64,000 nucleotides of DNA from Typhlomys cinereus. Lineage: Eukaryota > Chordata > Mammalia > Rodentia > Platacanthomyidae. The position numbers were made by a program, and so were the translations under genes. How positions within the stretch are numbered: the stretch's first letter is position 1; every line of letters starts with the position of its first letter. Shown here piece after piece: positions 10,481 to 22,099 of this stretch. A model generated the notes under the pieces. It searched no databases and was not told the origin of the DNA. It saw only the letters and a list, made by a program, of their open reading frames with translations. The DNA lies in NCBI GenBank assembly GCA_023101885.1, contig JALPQD010000053.1, positions 2,916,447-2,980,446 of the forward strand. The letters run 5' to 3'.

Positions 10481-10887
10481 TTTTTTTTTATGACAGGCTG
10501 TGCTGACTAAGATAGATGTGCTAACTGCTGAGGGTCTGAGTTGTTTCTATTCAGGAAAGAATTCTCTTTATTGTACAGCCACGGTAGTAGTATGTTAGGT
10601 GACACTATTCTTTTCTTTTAAGTCTAGGGCCTGGAATAAGAGGTGTGCTGATGTTAGAAAGACTGTATATATATTTTTAACTGCCTACAAACTTAACCTT
10701 TTTTTTTAAAAAACAAACAAACAAACAAATGTAATCTCTTTTGATGTTTGAGGAATCTCCTATTCTGTCAGTCTTGGTTACTGGTAGAGCTTTCTTTGTA
10801 CCATAGAATCCCAATGCTAATTTCTCTAACTTTTATAAGTATGACTTAGACACAGAACCTAAGCTTTGCTAATCAGAAACAGCTTTC
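10481..10887. other. Non-coding sequence, nothing recognised
   Basis: AT-rich; contains short A and AAAC runs near 10705-10730. Confidence 0.3.
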
Positions 10888-10903
10888 AAGGACCATGAAT
10901 AGG

Positions 10904-11086
10904 GGCTGGCAAGATGGTGCAGTGAATTAGCTTGCCAGGCAAGTCCACTGCAAGTCCATTGACCTTTCAGTCCCCAGAACCCATGAACAGGCAGAAAGAG
11001 AGAACAGACTCCCCGAAGTTGTCCTCCTCTGTCCTCCACATAAGCAGGCATGTGTATACCCACACACACAAATTAAAAAAAATTAA
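10904..11086 (+). repeat. B2-type SINE with intact target-site duplication
   Basis: Head 'gctggcaagatggtgcagtg', body closer to mouse B2/B3 than the common local family, A-rich tail. It is flanked by a perfect 16-base duplication (aaggaccatgaatagg) at 10888-10903 and 11087-11102, so both ends are certain. Confidence 0.85.
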
Positions 11087-11286
11087 AAGGACCATGAATA
11101 GGAAACTTTCATTGATGGAAATGAGCAGATCATCAGGGAATTCATTGTAGAGGTAGTAAAAGTGTGATGTGCATTCTATAGGGTCAGTTGTGGTTGTAGT
11201 TACAGAGGTAGTATCTGGTAAGCTGACTACCAACATTTGTGGAGTGGGGCCTAAGGCAAAAGTAAAAGTGGAGGACCTCTCATGTA

Positions 11287-11287
11287 G

Positions 11288-11372
<85 letters not shown>

Positions 11373-11386
11373 TTATCTATCTATCA
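11287..11386. repeat. (ATCT)n microsatellite
   Basis: About 100 bases of ATCT with three ATTT interruptions. Confidence 0.95.
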
Positions 11387-11387
11387 T

Positions 11388-11470
11388 TTATTTTTTATCA
11401 TTGCTGGGGATTGAACCAGGACCTTGTATAAAATAAGCATATGTGCTATCACTGAACTACTCCTCTAGGA
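11388..11470 (-). repeat. ID-like SINE
   Basis: 'ttgctggggattgaaccagg acc' and 'gctatcactgaactactcct' are a diverged reverse-strand ID element. The ATCT repeat next to it probably grew from its tail. Confidence 0.55.
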
Positions 11471-11748
11471 CCATCTAATTAAAAGTACAGTATCCAACTA
11501 ACAAAATATCAATAAAAAAAGTGTGTGTTCCTATATTGACAAATATTTATATATATATTTTAACCATATTTCCATTTATTGCATTGTCATACCTTTTAAC
11601 ATTAAAAAGCATATTCTTCAGGAATTAAAGTCTCAATATGTAGCATTATGGTTATAAAATTAAGAAGTTCTGTGTTTCTGACAATAAAACCATATAAAAA
11701 TTTAATGATATATTAATACTCCCAAGTGTTTATTTTGCTTCATTCTTT

Positions 11749-11769
11749 TTTTTTTAAATATATATTTTA

Positions 11770-11813
<44 letters not shown>

Positions 11814-12044
11814 AAAGGGAAATACATGTCCCTGTGGAGGACCAAGAGTGATTTTGGGAATCACTGGATTGCTTCTACCTTCTTTTAGCTTTGCTCTGGG
11901 ATTTTCCAGGTTCTGCCCACTAGGGCTGGAAATGCAGGCTGCTGCTGTTTCCATCTAGTGTTTTTACATGGTACCTGGAATCCGAACTCAGGACCTTCTG
12001 CTTGTGAGGCAGAATCTTAACCCCTGAGCCATCTCTCCAGCCCA
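11749..12044 (-). repeat. B2-superfamily (DIP-like) SINE with target-site duplication
   Basis: Poly-T, (GT)n, then the full reversed family body and head ('gagccatctctccagccc'). Flanked by tgcttcattcttt at 11736-11748 and 12045-12057. Confidence 0.93.
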
Positions 12045-12057
12045 TGCTTCATTCTTT

Positions 12058-12550
12058 AAAACTCGTTTGCTTGTCTCCAGACTGAGACTTCACAGATTGT
12101 TTTGCGATCTTCTGTATAAAGTATGTTCCAAGATGGACACTTATGAATGTCACCCCAGCATGAGAAGCCAGTTCTTTCTAATTCAACCAGTCCTTATCAT
12201 TTCTTCTTTTAATATCAAGTACAGTTTTGAAGCTGCTTCTTTCTGAAATTGCAAATCTGGTACTTTCCTTGGGTTTGACTCTTTGGTGGACTTGTCAGCA
12301 CCAGATAATCTGGCTCAAGGATGTCGCCTTTAGTGGGCATTTGGAAAATAGGGCTGCTTTTGATTTTGTGCCACCCCAAATGAATGAACCCAATTAAAGG
12401 TATCCTAACAATCAGAACTTTGTAATCTCTCCAGAGCTTCTGAAGCTCATAGTCCTTTGACATCAATGTACCTGCTCAGCTGCTGCGCTTGGGCCGGGAG
12501 GTCCTGCTTCAGGCCGCGCACATGTGCAACCTTTGCCCCAGTGGTGGGTT
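12058..12550. other. Non-coding sequence, nothing recognised
   Basis: No gene. The 83-codon minus frame at 12215-12466 has no recognisable domain. Confidence 0.3.
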
Positions 12551-12566
12551 GACAAATATATTTTAA

Positions 12567-12834
12567 TTTTTTTATTATTTCTTATTTATTCAAGTGTGTG
12601 TGTGTGTGTGCGTGCGTGCGCGTGCGTGCGTGGGGCGAATTCGGGAACCACCATGGACCGCCTCCACCTCCTTGTTCACTTTGCCCTGGGATTCACAGGC
12701 TCCGCCCTACCAGGACCAGAAACGCAGGCCGCCCCTGCTTCCGCCCAGCGTCTATACGTGGGGTCTAGGATCCCAACTCAGGACCTTCCGCCTGCAAGGC
12801 AGAGGCTTAACCCCTGAGCCACCTCTCCAGCCCC
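12567..12834 (-). repeat. Young B2-superfamily (DIP-like) SINE
   Basis: Full-length reversed copy with many intact CpGs and the body 'ggctccgccctaccaggacc'. It is flanked by a perfect 16-base duplication (gacaaatatattttaa) at 12551-12566 and 12835-12850. This is one of the least diverged copies here. Confidence 0.95.
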
Positions 12835-12949
12835 GACAAATATATTTTAAGAATAACTTGAAGATCAGATTTGAGTTCAGAGTCTTGGACTCCTGGGAGT
12901 TTTGTGATGAATGAAGATGATTTTAGATCATTTTCTACTATTAAGAACA

Positions 12950-13240
12950 CAGAACCACACATTGGTTAACTTATAAATAAAAGAGGCTTATTTTGGATCA
13001 TAGTTGTAGTCCAAGGTCAAAGGACCACATCTGGTAATGGCTTCTTTGCTGTTAGGGCCCCAGGTGCTTGAAGGTATCATATGACAAGACACACATGTTC
13101 ATTTTGGTCTCTCTTCTTAAAAAGCTACCAGACTTCACCTTATGTCTTATCCAGTCTTAATCACCTTGCAAGGACCAATATATTACCGCCATAGTTAGTT
13201 CCCACCTTCCCACCTCACAATGAGGAATTTCTTTTTTTTT
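12950..13240 (-). repeat. Probable rodent medium-reiterated repeat
   Basis: 'gaggcttattttggatcata g' and 'cagtcttaatcaccttgcaa' resemble an interspersed rodent repeat seen again near 14460, 24050 and 49050. Family name and sense strand are not certain. Confidence 0.35.
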
Positions 13241-14185
13241 TTTTTTACATGTTAGAGTTCTCGGTCAGACTTGAAAACACTTTCAAACAAGTCCTTGGCA
13301 ACCTCTAAATTATTCTTGGAGACTTTGAAAACCCTTTGATCAATCTTGATATCAAAGGGACATATAAAAAAGTCACCTTGCAATGAGGAATTTCAACATG
13401 CGTTTCATACAAAACCATATTCAAACATTGCAAGTGGTGAGGGAAGAGCCAAGTTTCATCCCCACTCTTCCTTTGCCTTTTCCCACCCTCTGTCCTATCT
13501 TTTACAACTTAAGGGTTTTCAGGTGCCCAAGTGCAAATATTCCATCCACACTCTGCATACCCTACAAATAACAGCTTCTTGGCTATCCTCTGGACTTAGT
13601 GTTGGATAATCGGTAATATGACCCACTGTAGGAGGAAAGAATTGAAGAAGAAGCCTACAGTTGCTTCCAGTTTGCAGGGAATCTTTTGGGTCTTGGTTCT
13701 GTAAATGTGGTCAAGCATGGGTTCTGAGCAGGCATGTCCTGTGGTCCCTGGGGACTCTTTGCCTTGTGTCTAGATATGATTGGAGGAGGTTCAGAGCACA
13801 GTCCCATAAACAGTTGTCTGGATATATATATATGTGGTCTTACAGGCACAGCTTGGACAGCTGCCTGGATTGTCTTGGCTGCACTGCGTGGCTTAGCAGT
13901 GGTCTGGCTGCCTGGGTTCCCTCATCTTGCCATGTTCTGCAACTTCCAAGTGTCTCGCTTCTGTGGCTTGCAAAGAAGAATCCTGTTTGGTATTTTATAA
14001 GTGGGAGGAGCTTAGTGAAGCCCAGGACCATATATATTTTTTTCACTATTAAGTTACTAGTAATTAGAACAGTACTTGACATCAGTAAATAGGCTAGTGG
14101 GCTTGTCAGCAATGAGGATCGATAGTGTGAAGTTACTGCTGCTGCGAGACACCACTCAGAGTCAGCAACTTAAGGGGAGAAAAGG
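13241..14185. other. 0.9 kb without recognised gene or repeat
   Basis: The frame at 13661-14092 (143 codons, plus) has no known domain and covers TA microsatellite sequence. I see no gene. Confidence 0.3.
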
Positions 14186-14189
14186 GATA

Positions 14190-14448
14190 TTGGAGCTGGA
14201 GAGATGGCACAGGTGTTAAACTTGTGCCTTGCAAGCAGAGTTCATATCCCAGGTGCCACCTGTAAAAAACACCAGACAGAAATAGCCACAGTTGTTGAAG
14301 GCAGAGCCTGGAAAGTCCCACAGCAAAGCAAAAAAAGAGGTAGAAGCAATCCATTTGGTCTTCCACAGGGGCTCTGATACACACACACACACACAGGCAC
14401 ACACACGGGCACACACACCCCATACAAAATAAAATAAAAATTAAACAA
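14190..14448 (+). repeat. B2-superfamily (DIP-like) SINE
   Basis: Head 'gagctggagagatggcacag', body 'caccagacagaaatagccac', (CA)n tail and A-rich end. Confidence 0.83.
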
Positions 14449-14770
14449 ATAACATATTAGAAAAGGGAGATTTATTTGGCCTGTGGTTCCAGAGAGGAGA
14501 TATAACCCGTTATGCTGGGAATTCCATAGCAGAAGGCATAGCAGGCAGCAGATATAGGAGGCAGTTGGGGTCACTGCAGACATCAGGGAGGCTGATAGGC
14601 TACAGACTGCTAGAGCAAATTACTAGCAGGGGAGCAGGTCCACCCTCTGTGCTATACCTTACTCCAGCAAGACTCCACTGCCTAAAGTTGCCCCAACCTT
14701 CCTAAACATCAACTGAGGATTCAAACACATGAGCCTGTGGGGGGACAACTCATATTCTAACCATGGCAAA
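14449..14770 (-). repeat. Rodent medium-reiterated repeat
   Basis: Begins 'gagatttatttggcctgtgg ttccag' and ends 'ggacaactcatattctaacc', similar in layout to the repeats at 24048 and 49050. Probably a non-autonomous LTR-type element. Confidence 0.4.
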
Positions 14771-14897
14771 TAGATTAATATTGGGGTTTCCATAGGGGTT
14801 GGGTGCTCCTAAATTTTTTAAGGGCTTTTTAAGGGCTTTCCTTTTGGGGAGAATTTTTGAAATCGTGATGAGCATGAGATTGCAGTAGTTGGAGTTT

Positions 14898-14898
14898 A

Positions 14899-14976
<78 letters not shown>

Positions 14977-15667
14977 ATCAGAGGGCACTGTGTATCTGTA
15001 TTGAAGACCAAGGATGACTTCGGGAATCATCCTGAATTGCTTCTATCTCCTTGCTTCGCTCTGGGATTTCCCAGGCGCCAGGGTCAGAAGTGTGGGTAGT
15101 TGTGGTTCTGCCTGGCTTTTTTTATGTGGGACCTGGAATCTGACCTCAGGACCTTCTGCTTTTGAGACAGGATCTATTATGGTTGCATTTTGGTGTCAAC
15201 TTGACAGTTGCAGACTCTTTGGAACGCAGCTGTGGAAGGTTAATGGTTGGAATGGCCCCTAAACAAGTCTGTAGATACTTGATTGATTATGGAAAACCCA
15301 GCCCATAGTGGGTGATGCTTTCCAGTGGTGGACCAGATAATAGGAGGTGCCAGGAGGAGGGACTTGCTCTTCCCTTATCCGGTGTGGACTTGCTGTGCAG
15401 TCCACTCTGCGCGTGTCGTTCACTTTTAGAGCATTGTGGACTTCTTTGTTGCTGTTGCTGCTGCCTCTGTCCTTGGTGACTTGGAGCTTCACCTTTTCCA
15501 CCATGTTGTTGCTGTTCCCACTGCCTTTGGAGCCTGGTCTTTTTATTGTGAGTTATTTTAATAAACATGTATATATATATGTATATATATTACATTCTTT
15601 AGATTTTGTTTCTTCAGAGAACCCTGACTAATACAGTCTTAACGCTTGAGCCATCATCTCTCCAGCC
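14898..15667 (-). repeat. B2-superfamily (DIP-like) SINE split by another insertion
   Basis: The reversed SINE runs from about 14898 to 15171 (TCTG/GT repeats, body, 'ggaccttctgcttttgagac'). It resumes at 15636 ('tcttaacgcttgagccatca tctctccagccc'). Its own duplication (cagtagttggagttt) is intact at 14883-14897 and 15668-15682, so the two parts are one element. The gap is filled by the repeat at 15172-15635. Confidence 0.9.
15172..15635 (+). repeat. Retroelement nested in a SINE
   Basis: About 460 bases starting 'gatctattatggttgcattt' and ending 'accctgactaatacag'. The internal phrases 'ggtgtcaacttgacag' and 'cccagcccatagtgggtgat' recur at 54172-54565, so it is a dispersed family. A short match (acag) at both joins suggests a target duplication of about 4 bases, as made by LTR or DNA transposon integrases. 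The class is not settled. Confidence 0.6.
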
Positions 15668-15934
15668 CAGTAGTTGGAGTTTTAATAGTAGGAGGTTCAG
15701 ACATTCAAAGATAGAAACTCCCCCAAAGTTCTGGGGGATTTAGCTGTCCTAGAGTTGTTGCTGCATCTGTGGTTAAAGTTTCCCCATCTCAGCCAGGTTG
15801 GAGCCCAGTGTGGCTTGTATTCTGTGCTCACTGGAGCCGCAGGAAAGAGCCCATAGTCTTGGGTACAGAAACAGGGTCAGGTCTGGCTCTCGTCTTCCCT
15901 GATGCTCAGAGTTTCTACCAGCATCCTGTCCTCT

Positions 15935-16305
15935 ATCTCTGTACTAGTCAGGGTTTTCTAGAGCCACAGAATCAACAGAATGAATATATAAAAGAGAGAG
16001 TTGATTGAGTTGACTTATGAGATATGGCCAAGGTAGCCCAGCAATGGTTGCCAGTAGTTGCTCAGTCCGGTAGTCCAATCGGTGGTGGCTGAAGGCTGGA
16101 GGATTCCTGGAGAGTCTTCAGTCATGTTGAAAGCTTGTAGGGTTGGAGGGCTGGGGGTGGAAGAAGCCTTGCGGCAGGAGGGAAGAGAGTTTTCTAGTAC
16201 AGGGTCAGAGAGCTCTTCTGTTTTATGGTTCCTTTTATCAGATCTAGGGATGATTTTAGTTAATGCCAGGTGTGGTTGAGTTGACAACCAGGATTAACTA
16301 TCAGA
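15935..16305 (+). repeat. Rodent RMER-like interspersed repeat
   Basis: Starts 'actagtcagggttttctaga gccacagaa', a start shared by many dispersed copies in rodent genomes, and ends 'gtggttgagttgacaacca'. Confidence 0.5.
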
Positions 16306-16940
16306 ATCTCTCTCCTTCCTGTCTCTAAAGTCAGGAAATGGAAGTGACTTGACTCTCATAAATTTTTTCGGGAATCTTTTCTCACCCCTACCATCCTGAA
16401 TGCTCTGCCCATCAGACTGGGTCTTGGCAAGGTTAGTACAGAGCTCCAAGTCTGGCCTTGCTCTTCTCTAAAAACCAGGCCCACTTAAGTTGTGGTCCGG
16501 TCCTCTGAATCCCCAGCTCTGTCTCCCTATTCTTTTTCCGTTTAGCATCTCTGGGTCATTTCCTTTGCTACTCCCCTGGGAGGGAGGATGGATAGCTTGG
16601 TCCCCTACTCCATCACGTCACTGTGGGGAAAACTGAGACCCGAACAGATTTCTCCTTCGCAACTCTGAAGAATCTCATTCGCTTCTACCGTAGAGGATCA
16701 TGAGTCTGGATAGTATGAATAGTACAAACCTCAGATTTATTCAAGGATACAAGGGTGTAATGCAGATAAAGGACCTGATTTAGACACTTGGCACATGGCC
16801 AAGTCTCAAAAGCAGTGACTTTCTGTACTCCCTGATGACCACAACTTAAGACTTAGTCTTGTGCTGTTCTCCATCTTTACTAAGGGGATGGGAAACCCCA
16901 GAGAATCAGGAAAACTGAGAGAGGAAGTATGTATGGTAGT
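16306..16940. other. Unique non-coding sequence
   Basis: No gene or repeat recognised. Confidence 0.3.
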
Positions 16941-16944
16941 AATC

Positions 16945-17095
16945 TGGTACCCTGTGCTCAGTAGGAGCCACAGCTCCGCCATTTCCCTGGCTATCCAGCT
17001 TGAACTAGTTATTTACATCTGTGACTTAGTTTCTTCACTTGTAGAATGAGATCAGTGCTAGTACTCTAAGCAGTGCCCAGCACCCAGAAAGTCCT
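16945..17095 (+). repeat. MIR SINE
   Basis: 'cttgaactagttatttacat ctgtgacttagtttcttcac ttgtagaatgag' matches the core and 3' part of mammalian MIR, followed by 'gcagtgcccagcacccagaa agtcct'. Very old, shared by all mammals. Confidence 0.6.
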
Positions 17096-18820
17096 AATGG
17101 TGAATTCACTTGTAGTAGAGACCTACGCTCTTCTTTATGGACAAAGTCTCGGGGTCATCTAGAAAGTTCCGTGATTAGAAAAGTTCCCATGTGTTCCTAC
17201 AGAGGGGCTCTTGGAGGAAACTCCCCATGAGAATCCTGCTTTTTTGTGAGATTATTTCCAAGATTTTCTGCTGATTCTAGATTTCCCGGAGGGTAGAAGG
17301 GGGTGACTTGTTGGGGGTGTGGACGTGCCAAGAAGTTGAACATGAGATGATCAAAACATGATCAAAACCGTATGAAGCTGGCTCTAGCCAAACACTCAAC
17401 CATACAACGGAGACAGACCGTCCCAACTGTCTGGAGAACTGAGTGTTCTCTCTCGCTCTCTCTCTGGTGTGGGAAAGAATCACATCCAATTTAATTTTTT
17501 GTTGTTATTGTTAATCAAATGAGCGTTGGGGCTTATTCTGTGGGTAGTTGTGCAGAGTGATTTTGGTATGAAGGTGGACAAAATGCCATTACTCTTTGCC
17601 TGGAAATTCTCAGCAGACAGTTAGGTCAGGAAACATTTTGTCTGAAGAGGCTAGTGGTCAGCTACTTTAGGGAGATACTAACTTCAGGCATCATGAGCCT
17701 TCAGAGTAGGAAGTATCAATCAGTTGCAGTCCTTATGCAGTACCGTGTGCCCTGGGGAGAGAGGCATCTATGTAGAGGCAGACGGCAAGTTTCTATATCC
17801 TGTTCAGGGAACTAGGAGTACATAATCCCCGCCAGAGAGCCAGCAGCCTTGTTATTTTTAGATGTAGGCAAGTAAAACAGGATAAATGAACCTATAGCCT
17901 TCACCAGTGAAACTGGATGGAGTCACAGTGTGGGAGGGGACAAGTCTCAGGTTGCTGGCATCATGGACCTGCAGGGAGAGAGCAGACTAAGACCCAGTGC
18001 CCAGGAGGGGTCGGGACAGCCCATAGAGTTGCTCTGTGGAGTCAAGCTCCTTGTGCCCGAGGAGACTTTTGGGTAAGCTGACTGACCTCTAGGTTTTGAT
18101 CTCCAAGAGTCTGCTGGTCGGCGTAGCAAGTCTGTGTTACTGGTGTCAGATGGAAACTAGGTCGTCAGATTTACGTTCGGGGTTGAGGGGCATGAGTAGG
18201 AAGGGAAAAAGCTAGGATGGCTGAAGGAGGGTCGGAGAGAGTTGTATGCCTGTGCCTGTCCCCCGTATTCTTCATTTCCCAAGCTTTTGGAATCAAGGAG
18301 AGGACTGTTCAATATAAGGCATGTCAGTAGCTCCTAAATCATTTGTTGTTTTTTTTTTTTCTTCCTCAGCATCAGTCTTGATTTTGTTTCTACATGAGGG
18401 CCCAGAAGTAGAAGTATTTTTCAATGTGTCAGACTTGGCTGAAGGTTTATGAGATTCAAAAATTCAGGGATCAAGTCTTCAAAAGGACCTAAGAGTCAGA
18501 GCCTTCCTGTGTGGAGGTTGAAGGAGTGTATCCAGTCACTCAGTGACAGGAGCAGAGACAGTATGTCAAGACAGACCCACACATTGGGATCCGGATTTGC
18601 TCTTGAACCTCCCAGGGCAATGCCATAGAGGAAGTGCCCACAGGCCCCTGTCCTCGGTCAGGGATCTCATGTCGTCCCTTCTGCTCTCACAATCCTCAGA
18701 GGTTCCAGAAGGTGGATTCTTGTGCCTCTGTCTGCTTCCTCTTGGTTTCCCTGGGACCTGAGCAAGCTTTGAGGCAATGGCCCCTTCCCCCATGTGTGTC
18801 TTTCTTTAGCTTGTAGGGTG
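17096..18820. other. 1.7 kb of unique non-coding sequence
   Basis: Low repeat content. No conserved reading frame, splice pattern or RNA gene recognised. It lies in the region downstream of CCL19. Confidence 0.3.
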
Positions 18821-18824
18821 CAGA

Positions 18825-18950
18825 GTACTCCGTGGCTGGGTGACTTGATGGATGGATTGATGAATTGGGGGTGGGAAGTGGATAAGTGTGAATGGCAGAT
18901 GGATGGAGAATAAATGAATGCATGGACGCATGAATGGATGGATAGTTTTT
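18825..18950. repeat. Imperfect (GGAT)n repeat
   Basis: Repeated gatggatg/gaatggatg words, interrupted. Confidence 0.7.
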
Positions 18951-19814
18951 CTCAGGCAACAGAACCAAAATTTCCAGCCATGGTAATTGTTTCTTGAAAA
19001 CTATCCCCATCCCTTTGTGACTCTGAGACCTGAGATACCTGCGGTTTTGAACATGTGCCCAAGGAAGGAAGAGGCTGCCATGCTTTCAATAGAGCTGGGC
19101 CTTTTGTCCACTGTAGCCCTCCCCCACCCCATCCCACTGACACTTGATCTCTGAGACACCTGGGTGCTTGCTTGAACACCCATCTTAACGACGACAAAGA
19201 AGTCTGCAGTGGTCTGGTGGGGGAAGGCAGTGGCGAAACACAGCCCCCTCATCACAGCTCTTCTAAGGCTTGCCCAGGCCTGGCTTGATTACTAGCTGAA
19301 GTATGTTTGTTATAGCTTCTATTCCCAATCAAGGGTGCTGAATCTGGCCTCCTAGTTTCCATCTGACCTCAGCAACACAGACTTGCTATGCCTACCAGAT
19401 AGGCTCTTAGAGATCAAAGTTTAGAAGTAAGGGGACACAAGGAGCCTAACTCCTCATGGAGCAACTCTGTGGACTGCTTCAAGAGTCACAAGGACTTTGT
19501 CTTCTAGATCTCAGACTCCTTCCTCAAAACTCAGGTTGTCTCCAAGCCCCTGAGCCCATGTGCATTACAGGAACAGAAGTGGGGCTTCTCCCTGCTGCAT
19601 CTCTCCAACATCCCTACTCATCTCCTTTTGTATCTTGTATCTTCCATCCCTGAACCCTGGCTTCCAGATCTATCTGTTGATCCTTAATAGGTATGGTCCT
19701 AGAACTACTTAGATGAGGCTAAACCTTAGGCTGACTAAGAGAGGAGAACTGGTTTGGAAATCAGATTCAGTATGGACAGCAAGGAAAGGTGGGGCCTTTA
19801 CTTGTGGTTGCTGA
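18951..19814. other. Unique non-coding sequence
   Basis: No gene recognised; short frames only. Confidence 0.3.
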
Positions 19815-19935
19815 GTCGTTCTTCATACGTTAAACATGTATTCATTGAGTTACTACCTTGTGCCAGGTGATATGTTTAGGAAACCAAAATAGATAAAGCT
19901 CATGTCTAGGAGGATGACAAACTAGCAAAAACAGG
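19815..19935 (+). repeat. Ancient L2-like retroelement fragment
   Basis: 'gtattcattgagttactacc ttgtgccaggtgatatgttt agg' and 'aaagctcatgtctaggagga' fit old mammalian LINE2-type 3' sequence. A (GT)n run follows at 19952-19975. Confidence 0.45.
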
Positions 19936-20470
19936 TCAATACAGTGAACGCTATGTGTGTGTGTGTGTGTGTGTGAAGGGGGGGGTTGGAAGGGTGAACA
20001 GTGACCATGGGAAGTTGGGAGGGAGCTGCCTAATCCAGCCTGGAGCCAGGAAAGGCTTCTGCAGGAAGAAACATCCAGACCCAAATCATTCAGAGGGGAA
20101 GGGGGAGAACAACTAAAGGGAATGGTTTTCTGCTCCATCCCCTTCTCCCCACTCAAAGACCTCCCAATCTCCTCCTTCCTTGAGACACTGGGATGCTTGA
20201 ACATACGCCTGAACTGCAAAGGTAGGAAAGCCTGAAAGACTTTGTTGAGAGAACTGATGCAAGTGGTGTGTGGCTGACTGTGGAATATAGTGGACATGAG
20301 ACCTGAGACGGGACCCTAATTGTGGGGCTGATTCTGGGAGTATTAGGGTGTTAGGTAGAGAATGCTGAGCACATTGCTCAGAACTTAGGGTGGAAAACAG
20401 ATCCAGCTATTCCACCTCCTCCCTTCCTATTCCTGTCCTCTTGGAGAGAGATGGAACAGACAGCAGACAG
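19936..20470. other. Sequence just past the CCL19 3' end
   Basis: Contains the (GT)n/G run at 19952-19985. The rest is unique. The 151-codon minus frame (19842-20297) has no recognisable domain. Confidence 0.3.
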
Positions 20471-20489
20471 ATCATGGGTGCTGAGTGGT

Positions 20490-20495
20490 TTTATT
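20490..20495 (-). terminator. CCL19: CCL19 poly(A) signal
   Basis: AATAAA on the minus strand in the context CCAATAAAACC, resembling the CCAATAAA signal of human CCL19. It is 230 bases past the stop codon; the transcript should end near 20470. Confidence 0.85.
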
Positions 20496-20724
20496 GGAAG
20501 CACTATGGTCTGAGCATGAAGAAGCTGTGCTCTTGCCACACTCGTTCACATTCATATTCACATTCACATTGACAATCCAGGCCCTTTCCTGGCAGGGTCA
20601 GGTGCACTAGGTCTGATGCAAAGCAGCAGAAGCTCTTGTCTTTCCTCTGATCGTTGTTTCCCCAAGCCAGGGTGATTCACATTCCTTCACTCAGACACAG
20701 GGCTCCCTCTGGTGCTGTCTTTGA

Positions 20725-22046
20725 TTAACTGCTGTGACGCTTGCTCTGGGGAAGGAAGAAGAGGCAAGGTCATGGGCTGGAATCTCAGACAGGGCTGGAG
20801 GTCTGGAGACAGGGCTGGGAAGAGCCAGACTTGCCTTGGCGGTGGACTTCTTCAGTCTTCGGATAATACGTTCCACCCAGGGTTGGTCTGGGGGTGCACA
20901 GAGTTGGTGGCCCCTCAATGTAGTGAAGCTGCAGACAGAAATCAGAATGAACGAATTCCTGGCACTCAAGTTTCCTAAAAAGGCTGTACGTAATGTGAGG
21001 AGCAGAGGCTGGAGACCAAATGTGTGGGAACCTATTTTAGGGGCTTTCTTGAAAGGTTGGACTTAGCCAGAAAATCAGGGGTAAGGCAGTGGTGTTATCA
21101 CCAGGCACTGATGGGAAATGAGAGCAGATGTTCTCCCCACAACTCACACAACAGCGGGCACCCTGCAGCCGTCCTTGAAAAGAAGGTAACGAAAGGCTTT
21201 CACGATGTTCCCAGGGATGGGACGCTGGGTCACAGACAGGCAGCAGTCTTCTGCATCATTGGCACCCCCCAGGGCTGGGACTGAGACAGGAGGAAAAAGA
21301 GGACTGTGAGGAGGAGAGGTCATGGCCCTAAGTAGAATTAAAAGGGCCTGCATATTGGGGGAGAGATAGCAGGACCCCATGTTCAGCCAGAACGTATCAA
21401 TATGGTCCTATTGGCCATTAAGCAAACATGTTATAATACTTCTAATATTCTTGGTAAATAACTACTGCTCTGGGCCCCCAGGAATGCCATCCTGCTGCCC
21501 TGATCACATAACCTGTCTTCCAGGTCTTCTCAACTGCCACCACGTTGCAGCAAATGGAAGAGTTAATGGTAGTCACAGTGCTGGAACAGGGGAGGCTGGT
21601 GTTAAAGACCTTTATGAACTTTATGAGCCAGCAGCTAGGCTGATGATGGCTACTATAACTCCTCAGCTACTAGGGAGGATAAAGGAAGAGGATAAAGGAG
21701 GCTAAAGGAGTTTGAGGCCAGCCTAGGCCACATAGACAGATGTTATCTCAAACATGAAAAAACCTTCCCAAAGCAGCAAGAGGAAGGAAGTGAGTTACTA
21801 GATATGTTCTTTTCATTCTTGCTTCAGCATTTCCCATTTTCCTTATTTGAAGCAATATACATGCAAGCTTTTTTTTTTTTCTTTCATTGTTAAGATCGCC
21901 AGCCTCCTGATGCAAATATACACAATGTCATCCTTCTGTTTGGGGAACTGAGGTAATAGGACATAAAGCCAGAAGAGAGAGGGGGCATTCATAAGCCTTA
22001 GACTATGCCAAGAGCTGAGTCATATTAGAAATCAGGCATTCACATA

Positions 22047-22099
<53 letters not shown>

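Noticed and set aside
20691..20834. CCL19 with an extra 45-residue C-terminal extension
   Set aside because: The open frame is intron 3 read through. A splice acceptor followed by SKRHSS* matches the known CCL19 end.
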